Source of the DNA: Actinomycetota bacterium
GTDB taxonomy: Bacteria > Zhuqueibacterota > Zhuqueibacteria > Residuimicrobiales > Krinioviventaceae
Length of the DNA stretch: 8,223 nucleotides
Assembly: GCA_011682565.1 (NCBI GenBank)
Contig: JAACEJ010000123.1
Coordinates: 1-8,223 of the forward strand
Reading direction: 5' to 3'
Both the position numbers and the translations under genes were made by a program. The first letter of the stretch is position 1; the number at the start of each line of letters is the position of its first letter. This document shows positions 1-5,618 of the stretch, piece by piece. The notes under the pieces were generated by a model, which had not been told where the DNA came from, ran no database searches, and saw only the letters and a list, made by a program, of their open reading frames with translations.

Positions 1-1
1 C

Positions 2-232
2 AAGCTGGTATCTACTCTGGAAAAGCTAGGTGTTGAAACTATTGATACAAAGAATTCCATGTTCGATCCTTCGATGCACGAGGCAATTCATGCTCAGGAA
101 ACCGGGGAATATCCACAGGACAAGATACTACAAGTCTGGCAAAAGGGATATCTTTATAAAGGGAAATTGCTGCGACCTGCAAAAGTTGTTGTTGCGAAAA
201 GAAAAGAGGAACAAGAGGTAAATGACGAATAA
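2..232 (+). CDS. grpE: GrpE nucleotide exchange factor, C-terminal 76 residues (5' end outside window)
   Basis: GrpE is the cytoplasmic exchange factor that opens the DnaK nucleotide-binding domain so ADP leaves and ATP can bind. Only the end of the gene is present: reading from base 2 gives 76 codons and a TAA at 230-232. The fragment corresponds to the C-terminal beta-domain that contacts DnaK, with the family pattern FDPSMHEAI (fragment residues 21-29), an acidic ETGEYP stretch, QKGYLYKGKLLRPAKVVVAK-type ending (47-66) and a charged tail. The long N-terminal coiled coil lies upstream of the window. The gene overlaps the start of the J-protein gene by 11 bases, which indicates one transcript and coupled translation. 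No heat-shock repressor gene (hrcA) or operator can be seen because the upstream side is cut off. The motifs leave little doubt about the family. Confidence 0.93.
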   Translation, partial: KLVSTLEKLGVETIDTKNSMFDPSMHEAIHAQETGEYPQDKILQVWQKGYLYKGKLLRPAKVVVAKRKEEQEVNDE

Positions 233-1151
233 AGATTATTATAAAATATTAGGTGTTTCCGAGAATGCATCCTCTGCGGATATAAAGAAGGCCTATCGTG
301 AACTGGCCAAAAAATATCATCCGGATACGCACCCGAATGATAAAAAAGCTGAGGAACGATTTAAAGAAATATCCGAAGCGCATGGCGTGCTTGGTGACAG
401 CAAGAAAAGAAAGCAATACGATCAAATGCGTAAAATGGGTGTGTTCAAAGGTGGCAGGGATTATAGTAACATTAATTTTGAAGACTTGAGTTCCATGTTT
501 GGCAACGCCAGAGCCAGAGGTCATTCCAAGGGCGGTTTTTCGTTTGACAGCTTTGGTGATATTTTTAGCCAAATATTTAGCGGAGGCAGAGACGCTGCCG
601 GTCACGGATTTTCCAATGTTCCGGCAAAAGGACGGGATATTAGTGCCGAGATCACCATTCCTTTTGAAGTTGCGTTGAACGGCGGGAAGCAAATCGTTAC
701 GCTGTCTCAAGGAGGAAAGTTAAAAAAACTTTCAGTAAAAATTCCTGCCGGCATTGATGACGGCAAGAAAATTAAACTCAAGGGACAGGGTGAGCCGGGT
801 ATTTATGGCGGTCCTGCCGGAGATATTTTGTTGACGATAAAGACCGGGAAACATCCACTCTTTGAACGAAAAGGCCTCGACATACACAGCACCATTTCTA
901 TCAATATGGTACAAGCTGCGCTGGGTTCCCAAGTGCGCGTTCAAACGTTTAACAAAGGAACCGTAGAACTGAAAATACCGGCAGGCACACAAAATGACAA
1001 GCTGTTCAAACTTAAAGGTCTCGGCGCAAACGTCAGCGATAAAAAGGGAGATCATTATGTTAAAATAAGAGTTGCTATTCCGAACCATCTCAGTGCAAAG
1101 GCCAAAGAATTATTAAAAAAATTTGCTGATGAAATGAAACTCGATTACTAG
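222..1151 (+). CDS. cbpA: Class B (zinc-finger-less) J-protein, CbpA-like DnaK co-chaperone
   Basis: This 309-residue protein is a J-domain co-chaperone that stimulates DnaK ATPase and hands over client proteins. The J-domain covers about residues 4-70 with the essential HPD tripeptide at 33-35. It is followed by a Gly/Phe-rich linker (about 74-135, with repeated FGDIF/QIFSGG-like pieces) and two beta-barrel client-binding domains, CTD-I (about 139-210, including the ALNGGKQ turn) and CTD-II (about 215-290), ending in a helical dimerisation tail. The four CXXCXGXG repeats of class A DnaJ are absent; indeed the protein has no cysteine at all, so it belongs to the CbpA/DnaJ2 class rather than to canonical DnaJ. 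The start at 222 lies inside the grpE end; AAGAGG at 213-218 is close (3 bases), and AGAGGA at 205-210 lies 11 bases away. The exact symbol is less certain than the class. Confidence 0.9.
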   Translation: MTNKDYYKILGVSENASSADIKKAYRELAKKYHPDTHPNDKKAEERFKEISEAHGVLGDSKKRKQYDQMRKMGVFKGGRDYSNINFEDLSSMFGNARARGHSKGGFSFDSFGDIFSQIFSGGRDAAGHGFSNVPAKGRDISAEITIPFEVALNGGKQIVTLSQGGKLKKLSVKIPAGIDDGKKIKLKGQGEPGIYGGPAGDILLTIKTGKHPLFERKGLDIHSTISINMVQAALGSQVRVQTFNKGTVELKIPAGTQNDKLFKLKGLGANVSDKKGDHYVKIRVAIPNHLSAKAKELLKKFADEMKLDY

Positions 1152-1152
1152 T

Positions 1153-1222
1153 TTAATTGCAACGTTTTCAGTTTGGTCAAGTCCTATACTTAATTGCCGG
1201 TGAAAGAAATTTTATCCCGGTG
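1153..1222. repeat. Short direct repeats in the gap between the J-protein gene and htrA
   Basis: The 123-base gap holds two short direct repeats: TTAATTGC at 1153-1160 and 1190-1197, and CCGGTG at 1197-1202 and 1217-1222 (20 bases apart, about two helical turns). I see no convincing -35/-10 pair, terminator or small gene here. A weak TATACT at 1185-1190 lacks a matching -35. htrA may be read through from grpE, or a promoter of unfamiliar type may lie here. The repeats could be protein-binding sites but are short enough to occur by chance. Confidence 0.25.
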
Positions 1223-1274
1223 TTAACTGTTTAAATGTCTGGTTTCGTTAAAAGCTAATAAAAGGTAATATTTT

Positions 1275-2798
1275 ATGAAAGGGAGAGAGATGAAGTCTAA
1301 AAAATATTCGTTCATTCTTGTCTTTGCAATTTTTGTGGGTATTGTAACAGGATTGATCATTGCTTCGAATTTTAATTTACCCTTAAAGGGTGTCGCAGCA
1401 GATAACGAGAAAGAAACCGTAAAACCTGTTGTTCTGGGTTCAAACGAACCGGTTTCTGAAGAATTGCTTGGATTGGAAAAATTCAGCAAAGCATTCGCCA
1501 AAGTTGCAGAAAAAGTCAGTCCGTCCGTAGTTACAATAAGTAGCCAGTCGGTTGTTAAAAGGCGTACGAATCCTTTTTTTCAGGATGATTTTTTTCGTCA
1601 ATTTTTCAACGTTCCTGAAGAGCAGGAGCAGATACTGCGTGGCTTGGGATCGGGCGTTATCATCAATCCGGATGGGTATATTCTTACCAATAACCATGTT
1701 GTAAAGGATGCGGATGAATTAACTGTTTCCATCGACAAAAAAGACTATGATGCAAAGGTTGTAGGCACTGATCCTGAGAGTGATCTCGCCGTTATCAAGA
1801 TCGATAAGACCGGTTTGCCGGCCATTAAATTGGGAAATTCCGATGATTTAGAAGTGGGTGAATGGGTGCTGGCAATCGGTAACCCTTTTGACAAAATATT
1901 CAGGAGTACGGTTACGGCCGGCATTGTTAGTGCAAAGGGAAGAACCCTGCCGCAGTTAGGAGGAGGTAAAATTCAATATCAGGATTTTATTCAGACCGAT
2001 GCGGCTATTAATCCTGGAAACAGTGGCGGTGCTCTGGTAAACCTGCGTGGTGAGCTTATCGGGATAAACACCGCGATTCTTGGCCAGGCCAATGTGGGAA
2101 TCGGTTTTGCCATACCGGTAAATCTTGCACACAGTGTCATGCAGCAGCTTATTTCCGAGGGGCACGTCATTCGTGGCTATCTTGGCGTAATGATTTCTAA
2201 TGTGAGTGATGAAATGGCACAGTTTTATAAATTGGATGAAGCCAAGGGCGCTTTCGTAAACCAGGTGGTCGAAGACAGTCCTGCCGGAAAAGCAGGTGTG
2301 AAAGAAGAAGATATTATCATCAAGCTGAATGATGAGAAAATTGAGAACAGGGATCAACTTACGAATAAAGTTGCTTCTTATCCGCCGGATTCAAAAGTTA
2401 AATTAACCGTTTGGCGGGATGGAAAGGAAAAAGTATTAACTGTTAAACTGGCTGAAAGACCATCCGGTGGTGTTGCCAAGTCCGAAGAAAGTACAAAGAA
2501 TGAAAACAAACTTGGCATTGAAGTGCAAGATCTGACAAACGAATTGGCGCGCAGACTCGGCTATGAAGATGGAGAAGGTGTTATTATTACCTCGGTGAAA
2601 GGTAATTCCATCGCCGCCCGCGAGGGACTTCGGGAAGGACAACTCATCACAGCCGTTAACAGGCAGCCGGTTCATAATGTTCGTGAATTTAACAAAATTA
2701 TCAGACGTCTGAAACCCAATGATATTGTTCTTTTTAAATTAAAATACAAGGATACGAGCTTTTTCAGGGCCATTCGAATTCCCAAGGATAAAAAATAA
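1275..2798 (+). CDS. htrA: Do/HtrA family periplasmic serine endoprotease with two PDZ domains
   Basis: The protein degrades, and in some relatives also chaperones, misfolded envelope proteins. At 507 residues it has the usual DegP/DegQ/MucD length. An N-terminal basic stretch and hydrophobic segment (about 11-31) form a signal peptide or anchor; VAA before D43 could be a signal-peptidase site. The trypsin-like domain (about 68-290) carries the full catalytic triad: H141 in TNNHV, D170 in SDLAV and S250 in the NPGNSGG oxyanion motif. PDZ1 spans about 298-395 (starts RGYLGV) and PDZ2 about 411-500 (LGIEVQDL). A variable Phe-rich loop (about 97-112) after the first strand resembles the DegP LA-loop region. 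Two starts are possible: 1275 (AAAGG at 1261-1265, 9 bases away) and 1290 (AGGGAG only 4 bases away), the latter giving MKSKKYSF and 502 residues. It sits within a chaperone cluster, so stress control is likely, but no sigma-E or CpxR site is evident. Confidence 0.95.
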   Translation: MKGREMKSKKYSFILVFAIFVGIVTGLIIASNFNLPLKGVAADNEKETVKPVVLGSNEPVSEELLGLEKFSKAFAKVAEKVSPSVVTISSQSVVKRRTNPFFQDDFFRQFFNVPEEQEQILRGLGSGVIINPDGYILTNNHVVKDADELTVSIDKKDYDAKVVGTDPESDLAVIKIDKTGLPAIKLGNSDDLEVGEWVLAIGNPFDKIFRSTVTAGIVSAKGRTLPQLGGGKIQYQDFIQTDAAINPGNSGGALVNLRGELIGINTAILGQANVGIGFAIPVNLAHSVMQQLISEGHVIRGYLGVMISNVSDEMAQFYKLDEAKGAFVNQVVEDSPAGKAGVKEEDIIIKLNDEKIENRDQLTNKVASYPPDSKVKLTVWRDGKEKVLTVKLAERPSGGVAKSEESTKNENKLGIEVQDLTNELARRLGYEDGEGVIITSVKGNSIAAREGLREGQLITAVNRQPVHNVREFNKIIRRLKPNDIVLFKLKYKDTSFFRAIRIPKDKK

Positions 2799-2839
2799 AG
2801 GGTCTTTCCTTAAAGCAAATATCACCTATATTGTAATGT

Positions 2840-2870
2840 CCGGAAGGCATGGTTATATTATGCTTTCCGG
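2840..2870 (+). other. 11-bp stem-loop without U-tract in the htrA / zinc-ribbon intergenic gap
   Basis: Bases 2840-2850 pair with 2860-2870 in an 11-bp stem with one G-U pair and a 9-base loop. The following bases (tattaataac) are not a U-tract, and no T-run follows on the opposite strand either, so it is not a standard intrinsic terminator in either direction. It may protect the 3' end of htrA mRNA, pause polymerase or tune downstream expression. The ribosome site of the next gene begins 16 bases later. Confidence 0.6.
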
Positions 2871-2886
2871 TATTAATAACATCCAT

Positions 2887-2892
2887 AGGAGG
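2887..2892 (+). promoter_or_regulatory. Ribosome binding site deciding the zinc-ribbon gene start
   Basis: A perfect AGGAGG lies 5 bases before the second of two adjacent ATG codons (2898) but only 2 bases before the first (2895). The spacing favours 2898, giving a 147-residue protein instead of 148. Confidence 0.7.
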
Positions 2893-2897
2893 TAATG

Positions 2898-3341
2898 ATG
2901 AAGGTTTGCCGTAAATGTCATGCAGTTCACAATGGTAAAAAATGGGTTCTGGATGTGGAATTGGCCCAAGTAGCAAATAATGATATTGAATACGTTTTAT
3001 GTGAGGCATGTAAAAGAAAAAGAGATAAAATTGTGTATGGCATTGTTTATCTTGAAGGACCGGTGTTGCAGGATCGCCGGGATGAAATATTGAAAATGAT
3101 TAAAAAAGAAGAAAATATTGAAAAAAGACATAATCATTTATCGAGAATATTATCAATCGAGCAAAATAAAAATCACATGACAATCACTACAATCAACCAA
3201 TGGATGGCCTTGCAGTTAGGAAAGCAGTTTAAAAAGGCATTCAAGGGGAAACTTGAAATATCCCGAGATGCTTCAGGCCGGAGAGGAAGAGGTAGCAAGG
3301 GAAGAGAAGAGGTTGTTGTGCGATGGAAACAGGCGGCGTGA
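2898..3341 (+). CDS. BCAM0308-like zinc-ribbon protein of unknown function
   Basis: This is a 147-residue, strongly basic, soluble protein with no signal peptide or membrane segment. Two CXXC pairs (C4-C7 in CRKC and C35-C38 in CEAC) form a likely zinc ribbon, with the spacing of an NMD3-like or rubredoxin-like knuckle. The middle (about 59-90) is a charged helix ending in LSRILSIEQ, followed by a small alpha/beta module: ITTINQWMALQLGKQFKKAF (about 97-116), then KGKLEIS and a final strand VVVRW. This order matches my memory of the BCAM0308 family, found mostly in Desulfobacterota and other proteobacteria and related in its ribbon to archaeal/eukaryotic NMD3. No function is established. Residues 128-136 (RRGRGSKGR) look like an Arg/Gly-rich insertion where relatives have a short turn; it could bind nucleic acid. 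The gene lies between htrA and the dnaK control region and is followed by a terminator. Family identification is from memory; the zinc ribbon is directly visible. Confidence 0.75.
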   Translation: MKVCRKCHAVHNGKKWVLDVELAQVANNDIEYVLCEACKRKRDKIVYGIVYLEGPVLQDRRDEILKMIKKEENIEKRHNHLSRILSIEQNKNHMTITTINQWMALQLGKQFKKAFKGKLEISRDASGRRGRGSKGREEVVVRWKQAA

Positions 3342-3410
3342 TGATCGCATCCTGGAATTAGAAAAAGGAGTGGAAAATAAAGCTGCACAGTGAGGTCGAA
3401 AGGGCATGAT

Positions 3411-3460
3411 GACAGAAATTCTGACACATTGACCTCGGCAAGATAAAATCCGGGTCAGAA
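3411..3460. repeat. Cluster of GWCAGAA half-sites upstream of dnaK, candidate activator-binding region
   Basis: Three copies of a seven-base word occur here: GACAGAA at 3411-3417 (+), GTCAGAA on the - strand at 3419-3425, and GTCAGAA at 3454-3460 (+). The first two form the near-perfect palindrome CAGAAATTCTG (3413-3423); the last two form a spaced inverted repeat that could also fold in RNA. A second possible stem pairs GACC (3431-3434) with GGTC (3453-3456). The cluster lies about 110-157 bases before the start site predicted for the sigma-54-like promoter at 3543-3558, a typical distance for an enhancer-binding protein. It could instead only be structure in the 3' end of the zinc-ribbon mRNA. 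Confidence 0.35.
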
Positions 3461-3470
3461 CAAAATGGAG

Positions 3471-3508
3471 CAGGCGCATAACATTTATACTATGTGCCTG
3501 TTTTTTTT
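3471..3508 (+). terminator. Intrinsic terminator after the zinc-ribbon gene
   Basis: A 10-bp stem (3471-3480 with 3491-3500, one G-U pair), a 10-base loop and eight consecutive T (3501-3508) make a textbook rho-independent terminator. It ends transcription from the htrA/zinc-ribbon side 120 bases before dnaK and implies that dnaK has its own promoter. Confidence 0.88.
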
Positions 3509-3542
3509 ACGAATGTGCTGTATTCGATCAAAGCGTCTGTTG

Positions 3543-3558
3543 TGGCATATAAATTGCT
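3543..3558 (+). promoter_or_regulatory. Sigma-54 type -24/-12 promoter candidate for dnaK
   Basis: The sequence fits TGGCA-N6-TTGCT, with GG at 3544-3545 and GC at 3556-3557 separated by exactly 10 bases, the spacing required by sigma-54 (RpoN). Known consensus is TGGCAC-N5-TTGCW. The predicted start is near 3568, giving a leader of about 60 bases. No CIRCE operator, and no good sigma-32 (CTTGAA / CCCCAT) or sigma-70 pair, was found in 3509-3627. Sigma-54 control would require an AAA+ activator bound upstream. A TATAAA at 3548-3553 overlaps the element but lacks a -35. The match is good, the function is inferred. Confidence 0.5.
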
Positions 3559-3612
3559 TGAGGAGAGGCGCTTTTATTTTGACATAAACAAAAAATGAAA
3601 ATAGATTTTAAA

Positions 3613-3618
3613 AAGGAG
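3613..3618 (+). promoter_or_regulatory. Ribosome binding site of dnaK, fixing the start at 3628
   Basis: AAGGAG lies 9 bases before the ATG at 3628, which begins MGKIIGIDLG exactly as in other DnaK proteins. An in-frame ATG at 3595 would add 11 residues (MKIDFKKEKTE) not found in the family and has no ribosome site; the ribosome site itself would then be inside the coding region. Confidence 0.9.
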
Positions 3619-3627
3619 AAAACAGAA

Positions 3628-5547
3628 ATGGGAAAAATAATTGGAATCGATTTAGGGACGACGAACTCTTGTGTTGCTGTGATGGAAGGCGGAGAACCAA
3701 CCGTGATCCCCAATTCTGAAGGTGCGAGAACGACGCCATCCGTCGTCGCGTTTTCAAAGAATGGTGAACGACTTGTTGGTCAGGTGGCGAAAAGACAGGC
3801 GATCACAAATCCCGAAAAGACAATTTATTCAATAAAGCGTTTTATGGGAAGAAGATATAAAGAGGTTTCCACCGAGATTGATGAAGTACCCTATAAGGTT
3901 ATTAGCGGCAACAATGATGTCGCTCGTGTCAAGATTGATGATAAAGAATATACGCCACAGGAAATTTCTGCGATGATTCTTCAGAAAATGAAGCAGACTG
4001 CTGAAGATTATCTGGGCGAAAAAGTGACAGAGGCCGTTATTACTGTACCTGCTTATTTCAATGACAGTCAACGGCAGGCGACAAAAGAGGCCGGTGATAT
4101 TGCCGGTTTGCAGGTTAAAAGAATTATTAATGAGCCCACAGCCGCTTCACTGGCTTATGGATTAGATAAAAAGGCCAACGAAAAAATAGCTGTCTTTGAT
4201 CTTGGCGGTGGAACATTCGATATTTCTATTCTCGAAATCGGTGATGGTGTTTTTGAAGTCAAATCCACCAACGGCGATACACATCTCGGCGGCGATGATT
4301 TTGATCAAAAAGTGATCGACTGGTTGGTTGACGAGTTTATTAAAAACGAAGGCGTGGATTTGTCCAAGGATCCGATGGCTTTGCAGCGATTGAAAGAAGC
4401 AGCAGAAAAGGCCAAGTGTGAGCTTTCGACAACCGCGCAAACCGAAATTAATTTGCCTTTTATTACGGCAACCGATACGGGTCCAAAACATTTGAATATG
4501 ACATTAACGCGCGCCAAGTTTGAACAGCTTTGCGACGATTTGTTTCAGCGGACGATTGAGCCATGTAAGACAGCCCTTCGGGACGCGAGTTTGAGTTCTA
4601 ATGATATTGACGAAGTGGTTCTTGTTGGCGGTTCGACCAGAATGCCAAAAGTTCAGGAAATGGTGAAGGAACTTTTCGGCAAAGACCCGCACAAGGGCGT
4701 CAATCCTGATGAAGTTGTTGCCATTGGTGCTGCAATTCAGGGCGGCGTTCTCGGCGGCGATGTTACGGATGTGCTTCTGCTTGATGTTACCCCGCTTTCC
4801 CTGGGTATCGAAACGTTGGGCGGCGTAAATACGCGACTCATTGAAAAAAATACCACTATCCCGACGAAAAAAACAGAAGTCTTTTCAACTGCTGCGGATA
4901 ATCAAACTTCTGTGGAAATTCATGTGCTCCAGGGCGAGCGTGAGATGGCCGTCGATAACAGAACACTTGGCCGTTTCCATTTGGACGGCGTTCCGCCGGC
5001 TCCGCGCGGTATCCCTCAAATCGAGGTTACTTTTGACATCGATGCCAACGGTATTCTGAATGTCTCTGCAAAAGACAAGGCAACCGGCAAAGAGCAATCC
5101 ATTCATATTGAAGCGTCGACGGGTCTTTCAAAAGAAGAAGTCGAAAAAATGGTTAACGATGCGAAATCGCACGCTGCCGAAGACAAAAAGAAACGAGAGG
5201 CCATCGATACGCGGAATCAGGCTGATCAGCTTATTTATCAGACTGAAAAAAATATCAAGGAAAATGCCGACAAACTGGACGCGGAGACGAAGAATAAACT
5301 GGAAGCCGGTGTCGGCCGTCTTAAAGAAGCCGTGAAAACGGATAATGTGGATGAGATAAAATCCGCAATGGATGCTCTCAATGAACTGTGGCATGGTGCT
5401 GCCTCCAAAATGTACGAGGCGGCGACAGCACAGGAGGCTGCCGGAGCTTCCGCTCAGCAGAGCCAGGAGCAAGCTGCAAGCGAAGAAGGAAAGCATGGTG
5501 AAGCAGAGGAAGCGGATTTTGAAGTTGTGGATGATGACAATAAATAA
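3628..5547 (+). CDS. dnaK: Hsp70 molecular chaperone DnaK
   Basis: DnaK is the ATP-driven cytoplasmic Hsp70 that binds exposed hydrophobic segments of unfolded proteins, working with J-proteins, GrpE and ClpB. The predicted length is 639 residues, against 638 in E. coli. The nucleotide-binding domain shows the phosphate-1 loop GIDLGTTNSC (6-15), the autophosphorylation/ATPase motif VFDLGGGTFD (189-198, with T196 equivalent to E. coli T199) and the VGGSTRMP adenosine motif. The hydrophobic interdomain linker VLLL is at 382-385, followed by the substrate-binding beta-domain (about 386-500), the helical lid (about 501-600) and an Ala/Gln/Glu-rich disordered tail ending EEADFEVVDDDNK. All key motifs are intact. 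The gene appears to be transcribed from its own promoter after a strong upstream terminator and is followed by a terminator-like hairpin before clpB. Unusually, the closest J-protein gene is 2.5 kb upstream, beside grpE, rather than immediately downstream. Confidence 0.98.
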   Translation: MGKIIGIDLGTTNSCVAVMEGGEPTVIPNSEGARTTPSVVAFSKNGERLVGQVAKRQAITNPEKTIYSIKRFMGRRYKEVSTEIDEVPYKVISGNNDVARVKIDDKEYTPQEISAMILQKMKQTAEDYLGEKVTEAVITVPAYFNDSQRQATKEAGDIAGLQVKRIINEPTAASLAYGLDKKANEKIAVFDLGGGTFDISILEIGDGVFEVKSTNGDTHLGGDDFDQKVIDWLVDEFIKNEGVDLSKDPMALQRLKEAAEKAKCELSTTAQTEINLPFITATDTGPKHLNMTLTRAKFEQLCDDLFQRTIEPCKTALRDASLSSNDIDEVVLVGGSTRMPKVQEMVKELFGKDPHKGVNPDEVVAIGAAIQGGVLGGDVTDVLLLDVTPLSLGIETLGGVNTRLIEKNTTIPTKKTEVFSTAADNQTSVEIHVLQGEREMAVDNRTLGRFHLDGVPPAPRGIPQIEVTFDIDANGILNVSAKDKATGKEQSIHIEASTGLSKEEVEKMVNDAKSHAAEDKKKREAIDTRNQADQLIYQTEKNIKENADKLDAETKNKLEAGVGRLKEAVKTDNVDEIKSAMDALNELWHGAASKMYEAATAQEAAGASAQQSQEQAASEEGKHGEAEEADFEVVDDDNK

Positions 5548-5570
5548 CAAGAATGAAATATGAAATAATT

Positions 5571-5597
5571 AAAGGGCGAGTTTTTCTCGCCCTTTTT
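5571..5597 (+). terminator. Terminator-like hairpin between dnaK and clpB
   Basis: Bases 5571-5580 pair perfectly with 5586-5595 in a 10-bp stem whose core is GGGCGAG/CTCGCCC, with a five-T loop and a T-run at 5593-5597. It fits an intrinsic terminator, although only two T lie beyond the paired region. It ends 21 bases before the clpB ATG, leaving no room for a promoter, so clpB must rely on read-through or on a promoter inside dnaK. It may reduce clpB relative to dnaK. Confidence 0.8.
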
Positions 5598-5603
5598 GAT
5601 GTA

Positions 5604-5609
5604 AAGGAG
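5604..5609 (+). promoter_or_regulatory. Ribosome binding site of clpB, fixing the start at 5619
   Basis: AAGGAG is 9 bases before the ATG at 5619. A nearer ATG at 5612 is only 2 bases away and opens just six codons before a TGA, so it is not the clpB start. Confidence 0.88.
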
Positions 5610-5618
5610 TGATGCACT

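Noticed and set aside
30..221. 63-codon + strand frame at the left edge
   Set aside because: It overlaps the clear GrpE reading frame in another phase and has no family resemblance.
222..1151. Loss of the DnaJ zinc finger as a deletion or gene decay
   Set aside because: The rest of the protein is intact and of the right length for class B J-proteins, which normally lack this domain.
3526..3538. IHF-like site between the half-site cluster and the dnaK promoter
   Set aside because: Only about 6 of 9 fixed consensus positions match (ATCAA present, 3' half poor), too weak to list.
3557..3590. CTTGAG at 3557-3562 as the -35 of a sigma-32 promoter
   Set aside because: No CCCCAT-like -10 follows at the required distance; the match is limited to the -35 side and overlaps the better sigma-54-like element.
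3579..3607. TTGACA (3579-3584) with TAGATT (3602-3607), 17-base spacing, as a sigma-70 promoter for dnaK
   Set aside because: The -10 match is weak and the start would fall at about 3614, inside the ribosome binding site, leaving the mRNA without a usable one.
5591..5607. CCTTT/AAAGG pairing that would hide the clpB ribosome site
   Set aside because: It uses the 3' arm of the much stronger terminator hairpin, so it should rarely form.
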